Shown: positions 47,915 to 59,786, counted from the stretch's first letter. The stretch: 64,000 nt of DNA from Filosporella fistucella (GCA_030077755.1 JAQJZZ010000015.1:1240001-1304000); one strand, 5' to 3'. Program-made: numbers and translations. Notes: generated by a model from the letters alone, not told the origin.

Positions 47915-48859
47915 ATGTCCTCATTCATGGATCGCGAAAATGACTCGGTTGTAGAGGAAGTCGCCACGATTCCGAGGTTCGCGGAGGATATGGCTCGTTT
48001 TCCGAAGAAGTCGAGATCTGAAATTCAGAAGGCCCGTGGGTTCGTGACACAATCATACACCAAAAAGTTATACTTACTTGTTACCAGTCTCTGGGAAACT
48101 GGAATGCTGGAGGTTCTACGTGAGGAAGATGACGGTTGGGGCGGCTGTGGAACTCGAGTCTTTGTGCAAAGAGCCTTACTGTACTCGGCATCATCTCGCT
48201 TCCGGGAGTTTTCTACTGGTGAAAGAGACTGGCCGATTTTCAATTGGAATGATATGCTTAGGCAAGACAAGTCTATCCCGAGAGGCCCTCCGATTGCGAC
48301 GGACGCTCGTGTCGATAAGTTCCTGGAATATTTGCACAGCGATACCATTAGCGGAAGCTACGGAGGTCCGTTGGTCGAGGACTGGTGCTTTGGTGCAGAA
48401 CTTGGCTGTCTAAAATACCAAAATGTGTGCATGAAGAAAATCATGAAGCACGATCACGACCATGAATATCAGTGTCGTGATACCAGTCATCCAATTCTGA
48501 AGAATCTCGCGCACAAGCATTCCAGCGTGCTGAACAACATCGGGGTGCAATGTTCTGGAAATGGTGCCTTCAAGAGCCATAAGCTTGCTCAGTATATCAT
48601 TGACAAACTGCTCTGGGAAGCTGTGAATGGAGGAAATGTGTGGCTGATTGTTGTCAAAGAAGGCGGATTGGCTGCACAGATTATGGCACGAGCACAAGTT
48701 GACGCCGTGAAAAAGAAGCACCCTCCTCGATTTGCACCATGGCATGCTTTCAACAGGCACAAGTATCTTCTGGATGAGGATGATTCCGCGAAGAAAAAGA
48801 AGCGGAGTGTCGATACGGAAGAGGCAGAGGGCAGCGTCAAGCGTTTGAGACACTCGTGA
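47915..48859 (+). CDS. divergent BTB-like protein with nuclear-type tail
   Basis: Single exon, 314 residues. Not a clean BTB hit by eye, but the landmarks occur in order: TRVFVQRALLYSASSRFREF (as in VHK..LL..S..F), then VDKFLEYLHSDTI (as in F..FLEWLYTG.I), then LVEDWCFGAELGCLKYQN, like the LWRYGQMIGAPKFMN block of its relatives further right. A His/Asp/Cys cluster follows (KHDHDHEYQCRDTSH). The C-terminus has KKKKR within an acidic stretch, a likely nuclear localisation signal. The ATG at 47915 is preferred over upstream in-frame non-Met sequence. Function unknown. Confidence 0.6.
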   Translation: MSSFMDRENDSVVEEVATIPRFAEDMARFPKKSRSEIQKARGFVTQSYTKKLYLLVTSLWETGMLEVLREEDDGWGGCGTRVFVQRALLYSASSRFREFSTGERDWPIFNWNDMLRQDKSIPRGPPIATDARVDKFLEYLHSDTISGSYGGPLVEDWCFGAELGCLKYQNVCMKKIMKHDHDHEYQCRDTSHPILKNLAHKHSSVLNNIGVQCSGNGAFKSHKLAQYIIDKLLWEAVNGGNVWLIVVKEGGLAAQIMARAQVDAVKKKHPPRFAPWHAFNRHKYLLDEDDSAKKKKRSVDTEEAEGSVKRLRHS

Positions 48860-49348
48860 GCTTTGAGTGACTGAACTAGAATTTATAGCAAGTGCAAATT
48901 GTTGCTGGTGAATCCTTACAAGGCACTGACAATTTCTAGTTTCATGTGTTTCAAGGGTTTGTGGAGTGCTGGCTATGACATTGCATATCGGGATTGTGGA
49001 TTTGAGACTGGCATTTCGTGGTGAGCATGTCTGGGTTTGAAAGGCAGAGCTGCATTTGTATGGCTAAGACTTCATATGAGTACGAAAATCAATTAGTTTG
49101 ACTCCTTTGCTACTCAATTGGACCTAGATTGTCACAGTGCGCCTTGGGGCTTGTGTCAATAATTATTTTGCTCCTCGGTGCCCCTTGAAGACTTCCACGT
49201 ATCTGAAGACCAAATAATCCAACACACAGGTTGGCACGCAAACTTCAATCAAGATGCCACGAAAGGGTATAACCAAGCATGCAGTGTACTGGACCAGCCC
49301 GCTTTTCAAGTTAGTTTTCACCTTTAATTAGTAAGCTGAAACTTACTA
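48860..49348. other. intergenic flank of the transposon
   Basis: No gene seen between the BTB-like gene and the left end of the mobile element. Confidence 0.55.
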
Positions 49349-49384
49349 GCAACAGGGGTTGACACTACTCTGTGCGCACAAGCC
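49349..49384 (+). repeat. left terminal inverted repeat
   Basis: Begins GCAACAGGGGTTGACACTAC and runs to about 49384; the right copy is its reverse complement except for one base. Confidence 0.88.
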
Positions 49385-49445
49385 AAGCCCACCAAAAATC
49401 AAAAATTGGGTAGAATACAACTATTTGATTATATTATATTTAACA

Positions 49446-50726
49446 TCACCACTTATTCCCTCTAATGGGTCCTCCACCTGATTTTATAAGGGCCGCGCAT
49501 CGTCTAGGCAGATCTGCAATGCGATCGCGTACCTCTTACATTATAATTTTGCTCCATTCTTCTTAAATAGCCTCCTTTATCTCCTCCTCTAAATCAAAGA
49601 TCCTACGGCGTAATCGTTGCTTAATAATAGCCCAAATACCCTCTATAGGGTTTAAATCTGGGCTTTAAGCCGGATGAGCCAAGTTACGGATCTTATGTGC
49701 TTCCTTATACTCTTGTGCAAGCCCTCGTTTCTTAATACCGTGAGAAGGGTCCCCATCTTCTTGTAAAAGCCACTCTCCACCATACTTATCACGTAGAGAG
49801 CTTATTGCTTTGCAATAAATAGGTAAAAGACGCTCTACGTAATACTTTTGGGTCATTGCATTACCTTGGACTTGCTTATTTACGGCATGTGGCTTCCCTG
49901 CTTCCCACTCTCTTACTCTCTCAATATACTCAGCTTCACTCTCGGTACGTGGCCGCCTTTAAGGCTTAGAAGGATATAGAGGGTGCTCTATACCGTCTAA
50001 AGCATCGTTCTCATCGTTATAAAACTCGAGCTTCTCTGCTTTCTCCCACCAACTAATCCATCCAGCAACATGGAAGCGTACGCCCTTAAGAGGGGGCCTT
50101 TCTTCAATATTTTCGGGGTTATCGCGCGTGCCTTGCTCTCGAAGGACCCTCCCTTGGGCTTGAGAGGTAGGATCGACGTGTGCTTTATCTATATAAACGA
50201 TGTGATCAAAAAAACCAAAGAGGGAGTCGTAGATATGAGCTTCGCCATACGTAGTACGTTCACTCCGATTCTTGCTCGATATCACCTTTTGAATAAAGGC
50301 ATAAAGGTATCTTCCACCTCCTTTAGTATGCTCCTTGAGTTTCCGTTGCAATTAACGTATACCGATAGGCAAATTATGGTATGCAATTTGCGCTTCATAC
50401 GGCTATTTTCGGACTAGATTCCGGGCTGGATCCACAAGCATCTTACACGTATCCTTAGAGATCCGTGACTTATGCCCTAGTATAGAGGACCTTTTTCTAG
50501 TTGATCTCTTTGCTAAGGACCCCATTTCGGTCCTTTGCGCCTTCCATTTACGGCCACAGCTCTCAGAGATGCCACAAGTAGCTAAAATCGAGCGTAGCGA
50601 CTTTGTGGAGCCATATCGAGACAAGGCGTCGAAGAATTTGCATTTCCGAGTAGTAGTAGCTTCTCGGCCAGCCAAGGGTTCTGGTGTAGGTGTCCTATAA
50701 GGATTTAAGCGCGTGGGTGGAGCCAT
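49446..50726 (-). pseudogene. Tc1/mariner-like transposase with six in-frame stops
   Basis: One continuous minus-strand frame of 427 codons from ATG 50726 to TGA 49446, with no frameshift but six stops: TAG at 50403 and TAA at 50352, 49959, 49665, 49563 and 49536. The N-terminal third holds a helix-turn-helix-like DNA-binding part (SLRSILATCGISESCGRKWK). The catalytic triad is visible: YIDKAHVDP, LQEDGDPSHG and SPDLNPIEGIW. Every stop is a TAA or TAG that a single C-to-T change of CAA or CAG would give, as expected of repeat-induced point mutation. The copy cannot make full-length transposase. Confidence 0.88.
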
Positions 50727-50791
50727 TATAAGGAATGGGAAGTTAATTGTCTGATTTCACAAAGTCGCGATTTTCGCGTTTTGGTGTTTTT

Positions 50792-50827
50792 GGCCTGTGC
50801 GCACAGAGTAGTGTCAACCCCTGTTGC
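50792..50827 (-). repeat. right terminal inverted repeat
   Basis: Reverse complement of the left end, ending ...GTCAACCCCTGTTGC before the TA target duplication. Confidence 0.88.
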
Positions 50828-50829
50828 TA

Positions 50830-51249
50830 GTGTCACACTCCCTTTCAATGCTGCGCAGTGACTATAGATTTAGAAGAGGGATTGATTAACTATCTGGTCT
50901 TGTTTGAAAGTGTACTATGAAGGGGCTTGAATGAGAACTTTTTGAGGAAATGTAATTTAGGGTATCAGTCCGACTTTTGGAGAGCGTGGGGGTTTTATCA
51001 AGGCATGAGAGTTTGTTGAATAGATGTGTGGATGAAACTTTGGTGGATTCAGCCGTTCATCAGTAACTTTGATCGACGAAAGTTGCAAAGTGGAAATATT
51101 TTGGAAATTGGTGACGAATTTGATGTCCCTATGCATATCTTTTGAGGAATCTTGGAGTCGAGGCTGAAAAGTGTTAGGTTGAAATTCTGACGAGAAATTT
51201 GAGAAATCTGGTGTAGGGAACTGTTGCTGGCAAGCCACTGGTATTTAGG
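50830..51249. other. intergenic flank of the transposon
   Basis: Only short open frames with no domain; 3' flank of the broken BTB-like gene on the minus strand. Confidence 0.45.
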
Positions 51250-52045
51250 TCAATCTGGAAGGCAGTGTATGAAATATGTGACAATAAGGTCAAGCCATTG
51301 CATACACCAGGGCTGACAACTTTTTTCCAAATCGTTTCCGTCGACAAGATACTGTCCGATGTTATCTGGATGCCAAGGGGCGAGTCTTCCAGGACGGTCT
51401 TGGTTACCAATCGACCTCACTCAGAGAATATAAGCTGAGGATCCAGGGATAATCGTAACAATGAGACTTACTAATTTGCATCAAAAGTCTGCGCTCATTC
51501 TGCAACAGATTCATAAGAACCAGGTTCTTTCTCCAGCCCTTCTCCAGTGCTTGGTAGCTGACACAGCCGATCAAGAATTTGAGAATCATTTTGTATCCCC
51601 AGTCTACCTCCAAATAATTCGAGTCCTCTTCATCTTCTTTAAATATTGCTTGATTCCATCACTTCAAGCTTTCTTCCGAAGTGATTTATTTCAACCTATT
51701 GCCCTCAGCCCCGGAGATGGTGAATACTTTTTGGTAATCTTTGATAACTTGATTCATGGACTTTGGAGCACCAACGATCTGGCCGTAACGATACAGCTCG
51801 TAGCCCTCTATTCCACAGGGAGGAATTTCTTGTTTCCACAGCCAAGTCCCGAAGCAGATCAAAAGCTCGCGAAAAGTTGAAACAAACTTGCTTTTTATTG
51901 CGTCATACTCTTCTTCCGTGCAGCTTAGAACTGTGTAGACGCTGTGTCGGTTGCTCCTCTCTTCTCAAAACTCTTCGAATTTGTAGGAGTATTTGCATTG
52001 TAGGGCCTCAGGTAGCCACATGCTCATCTCGTCATTTGATCTCGA
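51250..52045 (-). pseudogene. broken BTB-like gene, YGxxxGAPKxMN family
   Basis: Read on the minus strand this aligns block by block with the intact gene at 58117. Blocks are WLPEALQCKYSYKFEEF, FRELLICFGTWLWKQEIPP, YELYRYGQIVGAPKSMN, VDWGYKMILKFLIGCVSYQA and QIMRSIGNQDRPGRLAPWH, then QYLVDGNDLE. An intron at 51420-51471 (GTAAGT donor, in the codon after QI) sits exactly where the relative at 59.8 kb has one. Lesions: frame change near 52025, TGA at 51965-51967, TAA at 51686-51688 and TGA at 51659-51661, all in an otherwise single frame. Not expected to make a full protein. Confidence 0.72.
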
Positions 52046-53349
52046 CTTGGGGTAACTGATATGCACCAAATATCCCCGAAATAGTCTTTGTAGTATCAGC
52101 TGAAAGTACAAGAATATTGGGATCCAAACACTCACTCGACATGTTCTTTCTCAACATCATCTACAGATTTGAATTTCCGAAGCTCCATTATGAACAGCTT
52201 CTACCCTTTTCTGGATGGCTATACCGTACTGTCAGTGATTTGATAATTTGTAAAGGTCGGCAGTCAAGAGTAGGGATAGTACCTTCAAAGTTGAAATGAC
52301 AGCGATGATACCCCAAAGATCAGCAATTTGAGAGACTATCCTTCATATTCTTGCGCGAGGGCCAAACAACTGAAGCTTTGCAGTGCAAGAGCAAGATACG
52401 GTGGATATCGACGAGTGTGTGCTCGCAAGAATGCTTATGGAATGGAATACGTTTTGAAGTATTAAAGAGATGAAGTATCGAGATCAAGAGTTGATGATGG
52501 CTTAAATCGGAGGAAACAAGCAAGTAGTGAATGTTGAAAATGCAAAAAAGGCTTAACAGGCCGTCGAAAGTGAAAAAGTCAGAGGAAGAGAACTGCAAGA
52601 ACCTGAAGAGGATTTCCTATCTGATGCGGGGCAAAGCAAGTATTTGCCCCCAAATGGAATTTAAAACTGAAGAAGAGAGTCCATGTAAAGAGCAGTTGGG
52701 GATCTAGAGAGAACGATATCGATTCTCTCAAAGACATCCAGACGTTGATGCATATATCGTGAGTTGTGACATCTTTGTGGAAGAGTACTCTCCCGGTTAC
52801 TACATCGGCCTTTCAATAATGTAACACTTGCGCTTGGCCACCAACACTTCAATTCTAGCAAGTTGAGCATGAATTATGCATACATCTGTCAACCCGACTT
52901 CGTCGTTTGAAGATGATACGTGAAATGTGTTCTTAGAGCACGTTCATGAATATAACTATGACGAACTGGGGCAAGACGCGGTGATATTAAGGTAGGCGAT
53001 TCTACTCTGAAAGGACTGTCGCTTGCTTGACTTCAAACGATTTTGGCTTGATGGGACGAGAAGATAATCATCGGCTGCTGGCTCTGAAAATATGCCGAAC
53101 CTAAGATGACGTGACGGGAAAGGGGCAAAGTCACATGACACGGTCACGTGTAGTTATCTCCGGCTAGGCAGCATTGGCCTTATTTGGTATCGCACAGAAT
53201 CTAGGTATTATAGCCAGAAATCCTCGTATCCAGTCTTTCGCACCGTATGTATTCATTCTGATCCTAACATCAATCACTTCTCTTGAAACTGTTCTCTCGA
53301 GCAGGCAAAGCCAATTCTCGACTCGTACATCTCATAACCAGCAATCACC
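52046..53349. other. intergenic, no supported gene
   Basis: AT-rich; small frames without domains on both strands. Right end is the promoter of the F-box gene at 53350. Confidence 0.5.
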
Positions 53350-54599
53350 ATGGGATACTGTGAATCTGTCTGTCAACTCTGCGGGATCAGCTTTGCCATC
53401 TGTAGGATTCGCCGAGCTGAAGAACCTCCGGAAGCTGCGTGGTCAGTTGGCGGCGATGGTTTCGTGGACTCCGATGAGTGTGCTGAAGGATCTGGTTGCC
53501 AATTGATATCACGAGATGATGGCCTCGAGGAGCATGTTGCTGGCCCAGGGTGTATTTCCGGACAAGGATACTCTGCTTATAGAGTATCAGTAGAGGAGAT
53601 GAAGGGATGTAGGGCGATACAGTGTCTGCTCAGAAAAGACAAAGATTGGAAGCCGGAGCCCGATGATCAGGATTTCGAGACGAACAGTAATTATTTCCTG
53701 ACTGGTGTGGGAGATGGCTCGCCAGATGCTTCTCCTGCAGTTGTAACGCCGATACGGCATGGTATCGAAGAAGTCTGGGTTTTCAACATTATTGATGGGC
53801 CTTTTGACAGTACTATGGGACTTCCCATACACCCCACATGCCTGGAAATTTTCAAAAGAATCTCGATGGAACGTTTCGGCAAGGTATCACTCCATGCATT
53901 GTGGTGGTTTCGCGAGGTATATTGTTTGGCCCTTCACCATAGAGCAATTGATTGATTTCATAATAGATTGACGGCACGTACGAAAAATTCTTTGAAAAGT
54001 TTCCACGCGGCCCTGAGGTTCATTTGGGCAATGAACAATGGTGGTGGCATGAGGCTGGCAGCGAATTTCTTGCCTGTAATCCAGTTGATGTGCCTGGCCT
54101 TCCATTACTCATGGGATCTTGCCGACGCGACTTTTCTTACGAAGGTCATAACAAGGTCGATTATAATGTCCATGAGGGTGTCTTCCATTGGAGATATAAG
54201 GGTGAGGATGATCATTATGTCATTGGCCACTCAACCCCGCCGCCATTCAAAGGTTCATCCAACGACCCGTTCTTGAAACTTCCCAACGAATTGCTCTTTA
54301 TGATCATTAAAGGTGTGGCACCTAGGGACATTGCAAATTTAAGGTTGACTACTCGAGCCTACCGTCAATTACCAGTGATACTCTTCAGAGATTTCTTAAT
54401 TCACGACATGCCGTGGTTGTGGGAACTCTATGACTTGCCTATTGGAAATACCCAATGGTATCGTCTTTACGAAAAGATAAAATTCTGCACACAAAATTTG
54501 AAAGGACTTCAGAATCGGAAAAGAATCTGGAAAGATATCACAGAAATTGTGACACGGATAGAAAGGTACAAGAAGGAGGGTAAAATTCCAGACGAGTGA
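53350..54599 (+). CDS. F-box protein, 2 exons
   Basis: Exons 53350-53916 and 53967-54599 (intron 50 bp, GTATAT...AATAG) encode 399 residues. The N-terminus begins MGYCESVCQLCGISFAICRI with paired cysteines, a motif seen at the start of many fungal F-box proteins of unknown role. A conserved middle follows (GYSAYRVSVEEMKGCRAIQC; HPTCLEIFKRIS). The F-box itself is in the second exon, DPFLKLPNELLFMIIKGVAP followed by RDIANLRLTTRAYRQLP, unusually far from the N-terminus. F-box proteins link substrates to the SCF ubiquitin ligase via Skp1. The target is unknown. It is flanked by broken and intact BTB-like genes. Confidence 0.82.
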
Positions 54600-55466
54600 T
54601 CAAATGGTCCAGCTTTCCATCACCAGATCTGAGAGGTCAATGTTCTAGTCTTGTCCGCCAAGATAATTCACAAAACATTCTTGCACGGGACATTCTTTGG
54701 ATCAAAACATCTCGTCCTGTTCGTGTTGTCGTCTGACGGCTGTGTTTCATGTGCAGTGCGGACTGAACGAGCAGCTGCTTCGTTTCGAGATTTCAGGTCA
54801 GCCGAACCCCGATGCGATGCGAATTGAATTCGCAACGACAAAAGATACCCAAATTCTACAGAGATCCGACGTTCTGGAATCTATATCTTCAGTATTCGGC
54901 TTTCAATTCGATATTTACGACCAATTTGACACCTTCATCTCGCAACATCTACTCGCAACTCCACAACCACGCAAGCGACTAGGCTGCATCCCCAGGTTTC
55001 AGGCTTCGAACATTTCCGAGCGCTATACGGTTGAAGTTATTGTTCATCAATCCGGCAGCAAATACCATATCAACGGAGGACCAATGTAGTCGCGATAGTG
55101 CGGTCCGAAGAAATTTCTGCATGCTCTCGGGATTTTTGTGACAATAGCACGGACATAAGAATTTAGCGAAACTTGAAGACAGGACGGACTTCCCCAACCC
55201 AAGACTTCTATCTGAATGATTGAGTGGGAATAGACCTCGCACGTCCTGCGAAGACGTCTGTCAACGCAAATCTGTGCTGTCGGTCTTGCTTTCATGTTTA
55301 GCTGTATGTACGCAGGGTCTACACCTCAAACTCTATTTTACTCGATTTGTTTTCGGCAGGGTTAGGAAATGGATATAAAATGTGCTCCCCTCGTATCTGG
55401 TCCCTACCTCGCTACCAAATGCTGCGAACTTTAATTGTTTATTCTCAAATCGCTATTTGATACATC
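54600..55466. other. intergenic with a weak open frame
   Basis: A 130-codon plus-strand frame at 54697-55089 (CGLNEQLLRFEISGQPNPD...) has protein-like composition but starts without ATG and shows no domain; it may be an exon remnant. The right end is the promoter of the MFS gene. Confidence 0.4.
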
Positions 55467-57458
55467 ATGGTCTTGACAAGCTCAATTCAGAGTGAAAGCG
55501 AGCTGGTTCCCGGGACGGAGATTCTCCTCCTCGCCCACGAGGATGGATCAAATGCTATGCAAAATGCCGAGCTGTGTTTGATTCCAGAGCCAAGCAATCA
55601 GCCAGATGACCCTCTCGTACGTATTAGCCGTCGAATTTGGTAGAAGTCTGTTAATGGTAGTAGAATTGGAATCCAACATGGAAAGCAATTGTGATAATTA
55701 TCCAGGCAGTCTTTGTTTTCATCAGCATTCTTACCCCGCTAGCAATTGCCCCTCTGACTCCAATCTTCATCCATGAGTTCAATACAACTCTTCCAAAAGT
55801 CAATATGCTGGTTAGTCTCTCCCTCCTCTTTTTGGATCATGGCTAATGTATCCTAGTTTGGGGCTGCTGCCATGTCATTGGGCTATGCAAACTTCATCAT
55901 TGTCCCATTCAGCAATGTGTTCGGACGTCGGCCAGCGATTCTTATTTGCGGCCTGATCTGTGTTCTTGCCAATATCTGGCAAGCCCTGGTGACAAGCTAT
56001 CCCAGCTTCATTGCAGCTCGTGTTATCAGTGGTCTCGGTGCTGCTGCAAATGAGAGTATCATGCCCATGGTAGTTGCTGATGTTATGTTTATTCATCAGC
56101 GAGGCCTTTGGATGGGTTTATATTTGTGAGATGACTCCCGGGCTATTAGAATAGTTACTGAATTTCTCCAGCTGGGCATATTTCATCGGCGTGTTCTTCG
56201 GCCCCATTATTTCTGGTAACATTGCTGCTCATATATCTTGGAGATGGTTCTTTTGGGTGTGCACAATTTTGCAAGTGGTATGTTTCATCCTCAGTACACT
56301 CAACAGCACTCATAATTACAGGTCAATCTCGTTATGATGGTCTTCCTGTTTCCTGAAACTCGCTACAATCGTCCAAGTCCAACTCACTCTGACACCTCAT
56401 CTATTACCGCAAATGAAAGCACAGAGGCAAAAGATGATGGCGTCAACGTCATTACGCATACACAGACTCATATAGATGAAGCAGCCAAACACCCCGGATC
56501 TTCTTCGACACCTTCCGAGCGAGGGTCAGTCAGCCATGTATACAACTCCACAACTCGTCCAATCGGTCGACCATCAAAAGCCCAGTTCTCATTGATCCCT
56601 AAGCCACAATTTGAAGGACGTGATCTCCTCTTCCGAGATATCATTGCACCAGTTCGGATATTTTCCTTTCCAATCATTCTCTGGGCAACCTTCTCTTTTG
56701 GATTTGCAGCTAATTGCCTGCTCGCACTTAACCTGACTCAATCACAAGTATTTGCCGCCCCGCCGTATCTATTCAATCCCGCACAAGTTGGCTTTGTCAA
56801 TTTTGCATTTGTTGTAGGCGGTATAATCGGTCTAGTGACTGCAGGACCTTTCAGTGATTGGGTAGCATTACGGGCGACGAAAAGAAATGGTGGGGTACGA
56901 GAAGCGGAGATGAGATTGATTGCTTTGGTACCATATGTTTGTATCTGCTTGATCGGAATGACGGTACGTGATTGCCATATGATGCGAGGAAATGCTGATT
57001 AGATAGGTTACTGCTATCGGATATCAACGACATTGGCCTTGGGAGGCGATCGTGATCATAGGGTATGGATTTGTGGGTATTGAGGTTATTTCAATTCCAG
57101 CCATTGTGATTTCAGTAAGTCGCATTCTGTGTGAGAAGCAAATGAGGCTGATCTGAAACCAGTACGCCGTTGATTGCTATAAACATATTCCAGGACAGAT
57201 CATGGTCTCTGGCACAATTATCAAGAACACGTTTGGTGTAAGTCTATTTCTTCGTACACCATGTGGCGTATCTGACACATGCAGTTTGGAATGATTTTCT
57301 TTTACAACGACTGGGCCGTGAAGGATGGTTTCATTCCACCAGTGATGACTATTATGGCACTTGCTGTTGGTATCACCGTGTTTGGCATGGTTATTTTTGC
57401 CATCTGGGGAAAGGCTTTCAGAAGAAGGACTATGAACTCGAAACTCCACTATTTGTAA
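55467..57458 (+). CDS. MFS transporter, DHA1 family, 8 exons
   Basis: Exons 55467-55616, 55664-55810, 55857-56125, 56172-56277, 56322-56963, 57007-57114, 57163-57237 and 57285-57458 give 556 residues; all seven introns are 43-48 bp and join without frame loss. NWNPTWKAIVIIIQAVFVF opens the membrane part. SNVFGRRPAILICGLICVL is the loop 2-3 signature, and RVISGLGAAANESIMPMVVA lies in TM4-5. The central loop (SSSTPSERGSVSHVY) is long. GYGFVGIEVISIPAIVISYAVDCY and KHIPGQIMVSGTIIKNTFGF belong to the C-terminal half of this DHA1 subgroup. Efflux of a small molecule is likely; substrate unknown. The intron-rich structure differs from the two intronless MFS genes here. Confidence 0.88.
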
Positions 57459-58116
57459 TTGTGGGCATAGGGCGGGAGAGCCCGAGGACTGAAGTATATT
57501 GGAATCTCGTACCAGGGCACTTTCTTAAATTTGTAAGGACATGAATTGATTTCCAAGAATGTTGTGCTCTTTGCCCCTTTGGAAGTTAATTCCAGAATTC
57601 TGTCCTCCCTTCAAGTCCCTTCAGGAAGACTGCAGGGTAGGCAACAATTTTAGTGCAATGGGTATGCAAATTGCAGGCTCAGAGACGCTTTTAAGCCAAG
57701 CAGGCGCTCTCGACACAAAGAGCTGGGTTTGAAATCAAATGATTTCTGATACATGTTTGCACGTACTGTTAGCGCAGCTGAATTAGATTGCGCGTTGAGG
57801 TCTCATCGATACTCTTGTCAACGTGCCTGGTGCCCCTGAACTTGGTAGTGTGCCATATTTCAAGTCACTTTGTATTCCGAAACTGAGCTTCAAACGGCTG
57901 ATATCAAACTTTCGAAAGTTCATCCTATGAGTCAGTCTACTACAAGAGGCGAACTGTGAAGCCACTTCCACACTGGCCTAACCCCTTCTCAGCCTGACCA
58001 TATCTGATTCCCGCATCGACTTGACGCGTTTATATCTCCAAACTCGTTACAACACAACCAACCGACCCACCTCTCAAGCCTTATTGGCGTACCTTCACAA
58101 GGACAATCACATCACA
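57459..58116. other. intergenic, no supported gene
   Basis: 3' flank of the MFS gene and promoter of the BTB-like gene; nothing recognisable. Confidence 0.6.
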
Positions 58117-59027
58117 ATGGCGACCATGGACTTCAAGACTGCGGAAGAGGCGAACGAGTTCTTTCAACTGTATGCCCCCCTCTCTCACACAGATCCTCCC
58201 ATGCCTTATCTAACCCATTTAGACTCGAGGAATCCCCCACAGTCGAGCTCTGCGGCGAAGCTCCCGAGGAGAATACCAAACCAGTCATATTTCGCATCCC
58301 AGAAGTCTTGATATGCACCTCTTCACATTTCTTCGACAAATTATTCAGCAGCAACGACAATTCTTCCACTACATTCACGTACCGCTATAGAGACAAGTGC
58401 TTTTGGCAATATGTTGACGCCATGAGATGCTTTATCAGATGGCTCTATACTGGACAATTGTTTCCTAATGGGGTCCCCTTCTATAAGTTGTGGATGTTTG
58501 GACGAATGATCGGCGCACCAAAGTTCATGAACAGAGCTCTCATATCTCTCTGTCCACAAAATGCTGAAGTCACTCTCGCTATACCCGATCTACGTTCGCA
58601 TATTCCTGAGCAACTGTGGAAACCCGAGTATGTGGAGATGCTTCACAGTGCTATCACGTCCGAAGATAATCAGCCTTGCGACATACCCGAGACGATTACA
58701 GTTTACTGGCACTGCAGGAAGTTGTTGAGATTTTACGTTGATTTCTGGGCTTACGTTGGAGTTGATGGATGTCGCCAGGATGCGTTAACTGAGGAGCTTG
58801 AGCGAATCTTGCATGGTCAGAACAGAACTCTTGCACTACAGATTATGAAGCAGATTGGTGCTCGGGAGCAGTCTGGAGTCAATATTCCACCATGGCAAGA
58901 GACCGAGCCTATGAGATACCTGGTTGACGAGGATATGAGTATAGAGAGACTGGAGAGTTACTCTGCCCTTCTGGAGGATGACGCTGAAGTTGATGAACCT
59001 GATGAGAAGCAGGCAACAGCCAAGTAG
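58117..59027 (+). CDS. intact BTB-like protein, YGxxxGAPKxMN family
   Basis: Exons 58117-58169 and 58223-59027 (intron 53 bp, GTATGC...TTTAG) encode 285 residues. BTB-type landmarks: TVELCGEAPEENTKPVIFRI, PEVLICTSSHFFDKLFSS, MRCFIRWLYTGQLFPNGVPF, then KLWMFGRMIGAPKFMNRAL. The C-terminal half has the shared blocks YWHCRKLLRFYVDFWAYVG and QIMKQIGAREQ, then NIPPWQETEPMRYLVDEDMS. The acidic tail ends in EDDAEVDEPDEKQATAK. This copy lacks the second intron seen in its two broken relatives at 51.3 and 59.8 kb. BTB proteins usually act as Cullin-3 adaptors; here that is inference. Confidence 0.8.
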
Positions 59028-59786
59028 ATTGGGAATCGTGAGGTCAAGTGTTGTAAGTCTGGCTGGGATGTGTCGGTATATGCACTATATGGCAGAGGAG
59101 TTGCCTTATGGAACAAGGCGGAGTAAAGTCAGAGGAGATTGGCTTTTCAGCAGGATCGCTCGAGGTGTATAAGTGTATAAATGTCATACTTCGTTTCAGA
59201 GTAGCAAAAATATGGAAGACTTGTGGATTGAGGACTATTCGTCACATAACTCAACGATATGTCTTTCTGAGACTGCTTTATCAATGACCTGAATATCAAT
59301 GAGTGCAAGGCTGTCACTTGTGAGGTCACTGAGTTCGCTATACCTAATCAAAAAGCTCGAAAAGAAAATTCTTGCTCAACGTACCTAGGCTATGTTTAAA
59401 CGGCATCAATCCTCATGTCATAAATCAATTAGGACAGCCATGCAATGACAGGCACTTGGTTATGAGAGAGAAGATTATTTTCCCTGGCCACTGAAGCCAA
59501 ACTCTTTGGGACAGAGTTCCGGTACTCGAGATCTTCATTTTGAAAGGTGGCCAACCACAAGTGTTCTACTGAAGTTCGGATGAAAACATGTATGAGAAGC
59601 TCTTTCCCTCTCTGCTTTGGAGTTCTAAACTCCATGGCAACTTCACAGACTTGTTCACAAAACAACTTATCAACTCTTCTCAATTACCCACCCATTCACA
59701 CGGAAGAACCTCTACTTCTCTTTCGATATCTATTGCTTCTTAATCTCAAGTTTTGCGTTCTCTAGGTCAACTGCAAAGCCAGCAAA
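59028..59786. other. intergenic, no supported gene
   Basis: Between two tandem BTB-like relatives; short frames only. Confidence 0.55.

Larger units (their letters stand above)
49349..50827. mobile_element. Tc1/mariner-like DNA transposon, complete, RIP-like decay
   Basis: 1479-bp element bounded by terminal inverted repeats starting GCAACAGGGGTTGACACTAC; the two ends match over about 36 bases with one difference. A TA dinucleotide flanks both sides (49347-49348 and 50828-50829), the target duplication of the Tc1/mariner superfamily. It carries one transposase frame on the minus strand. It lies between a BTB-like gene and a broken BTB-like gene. Confidence 0.9.
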
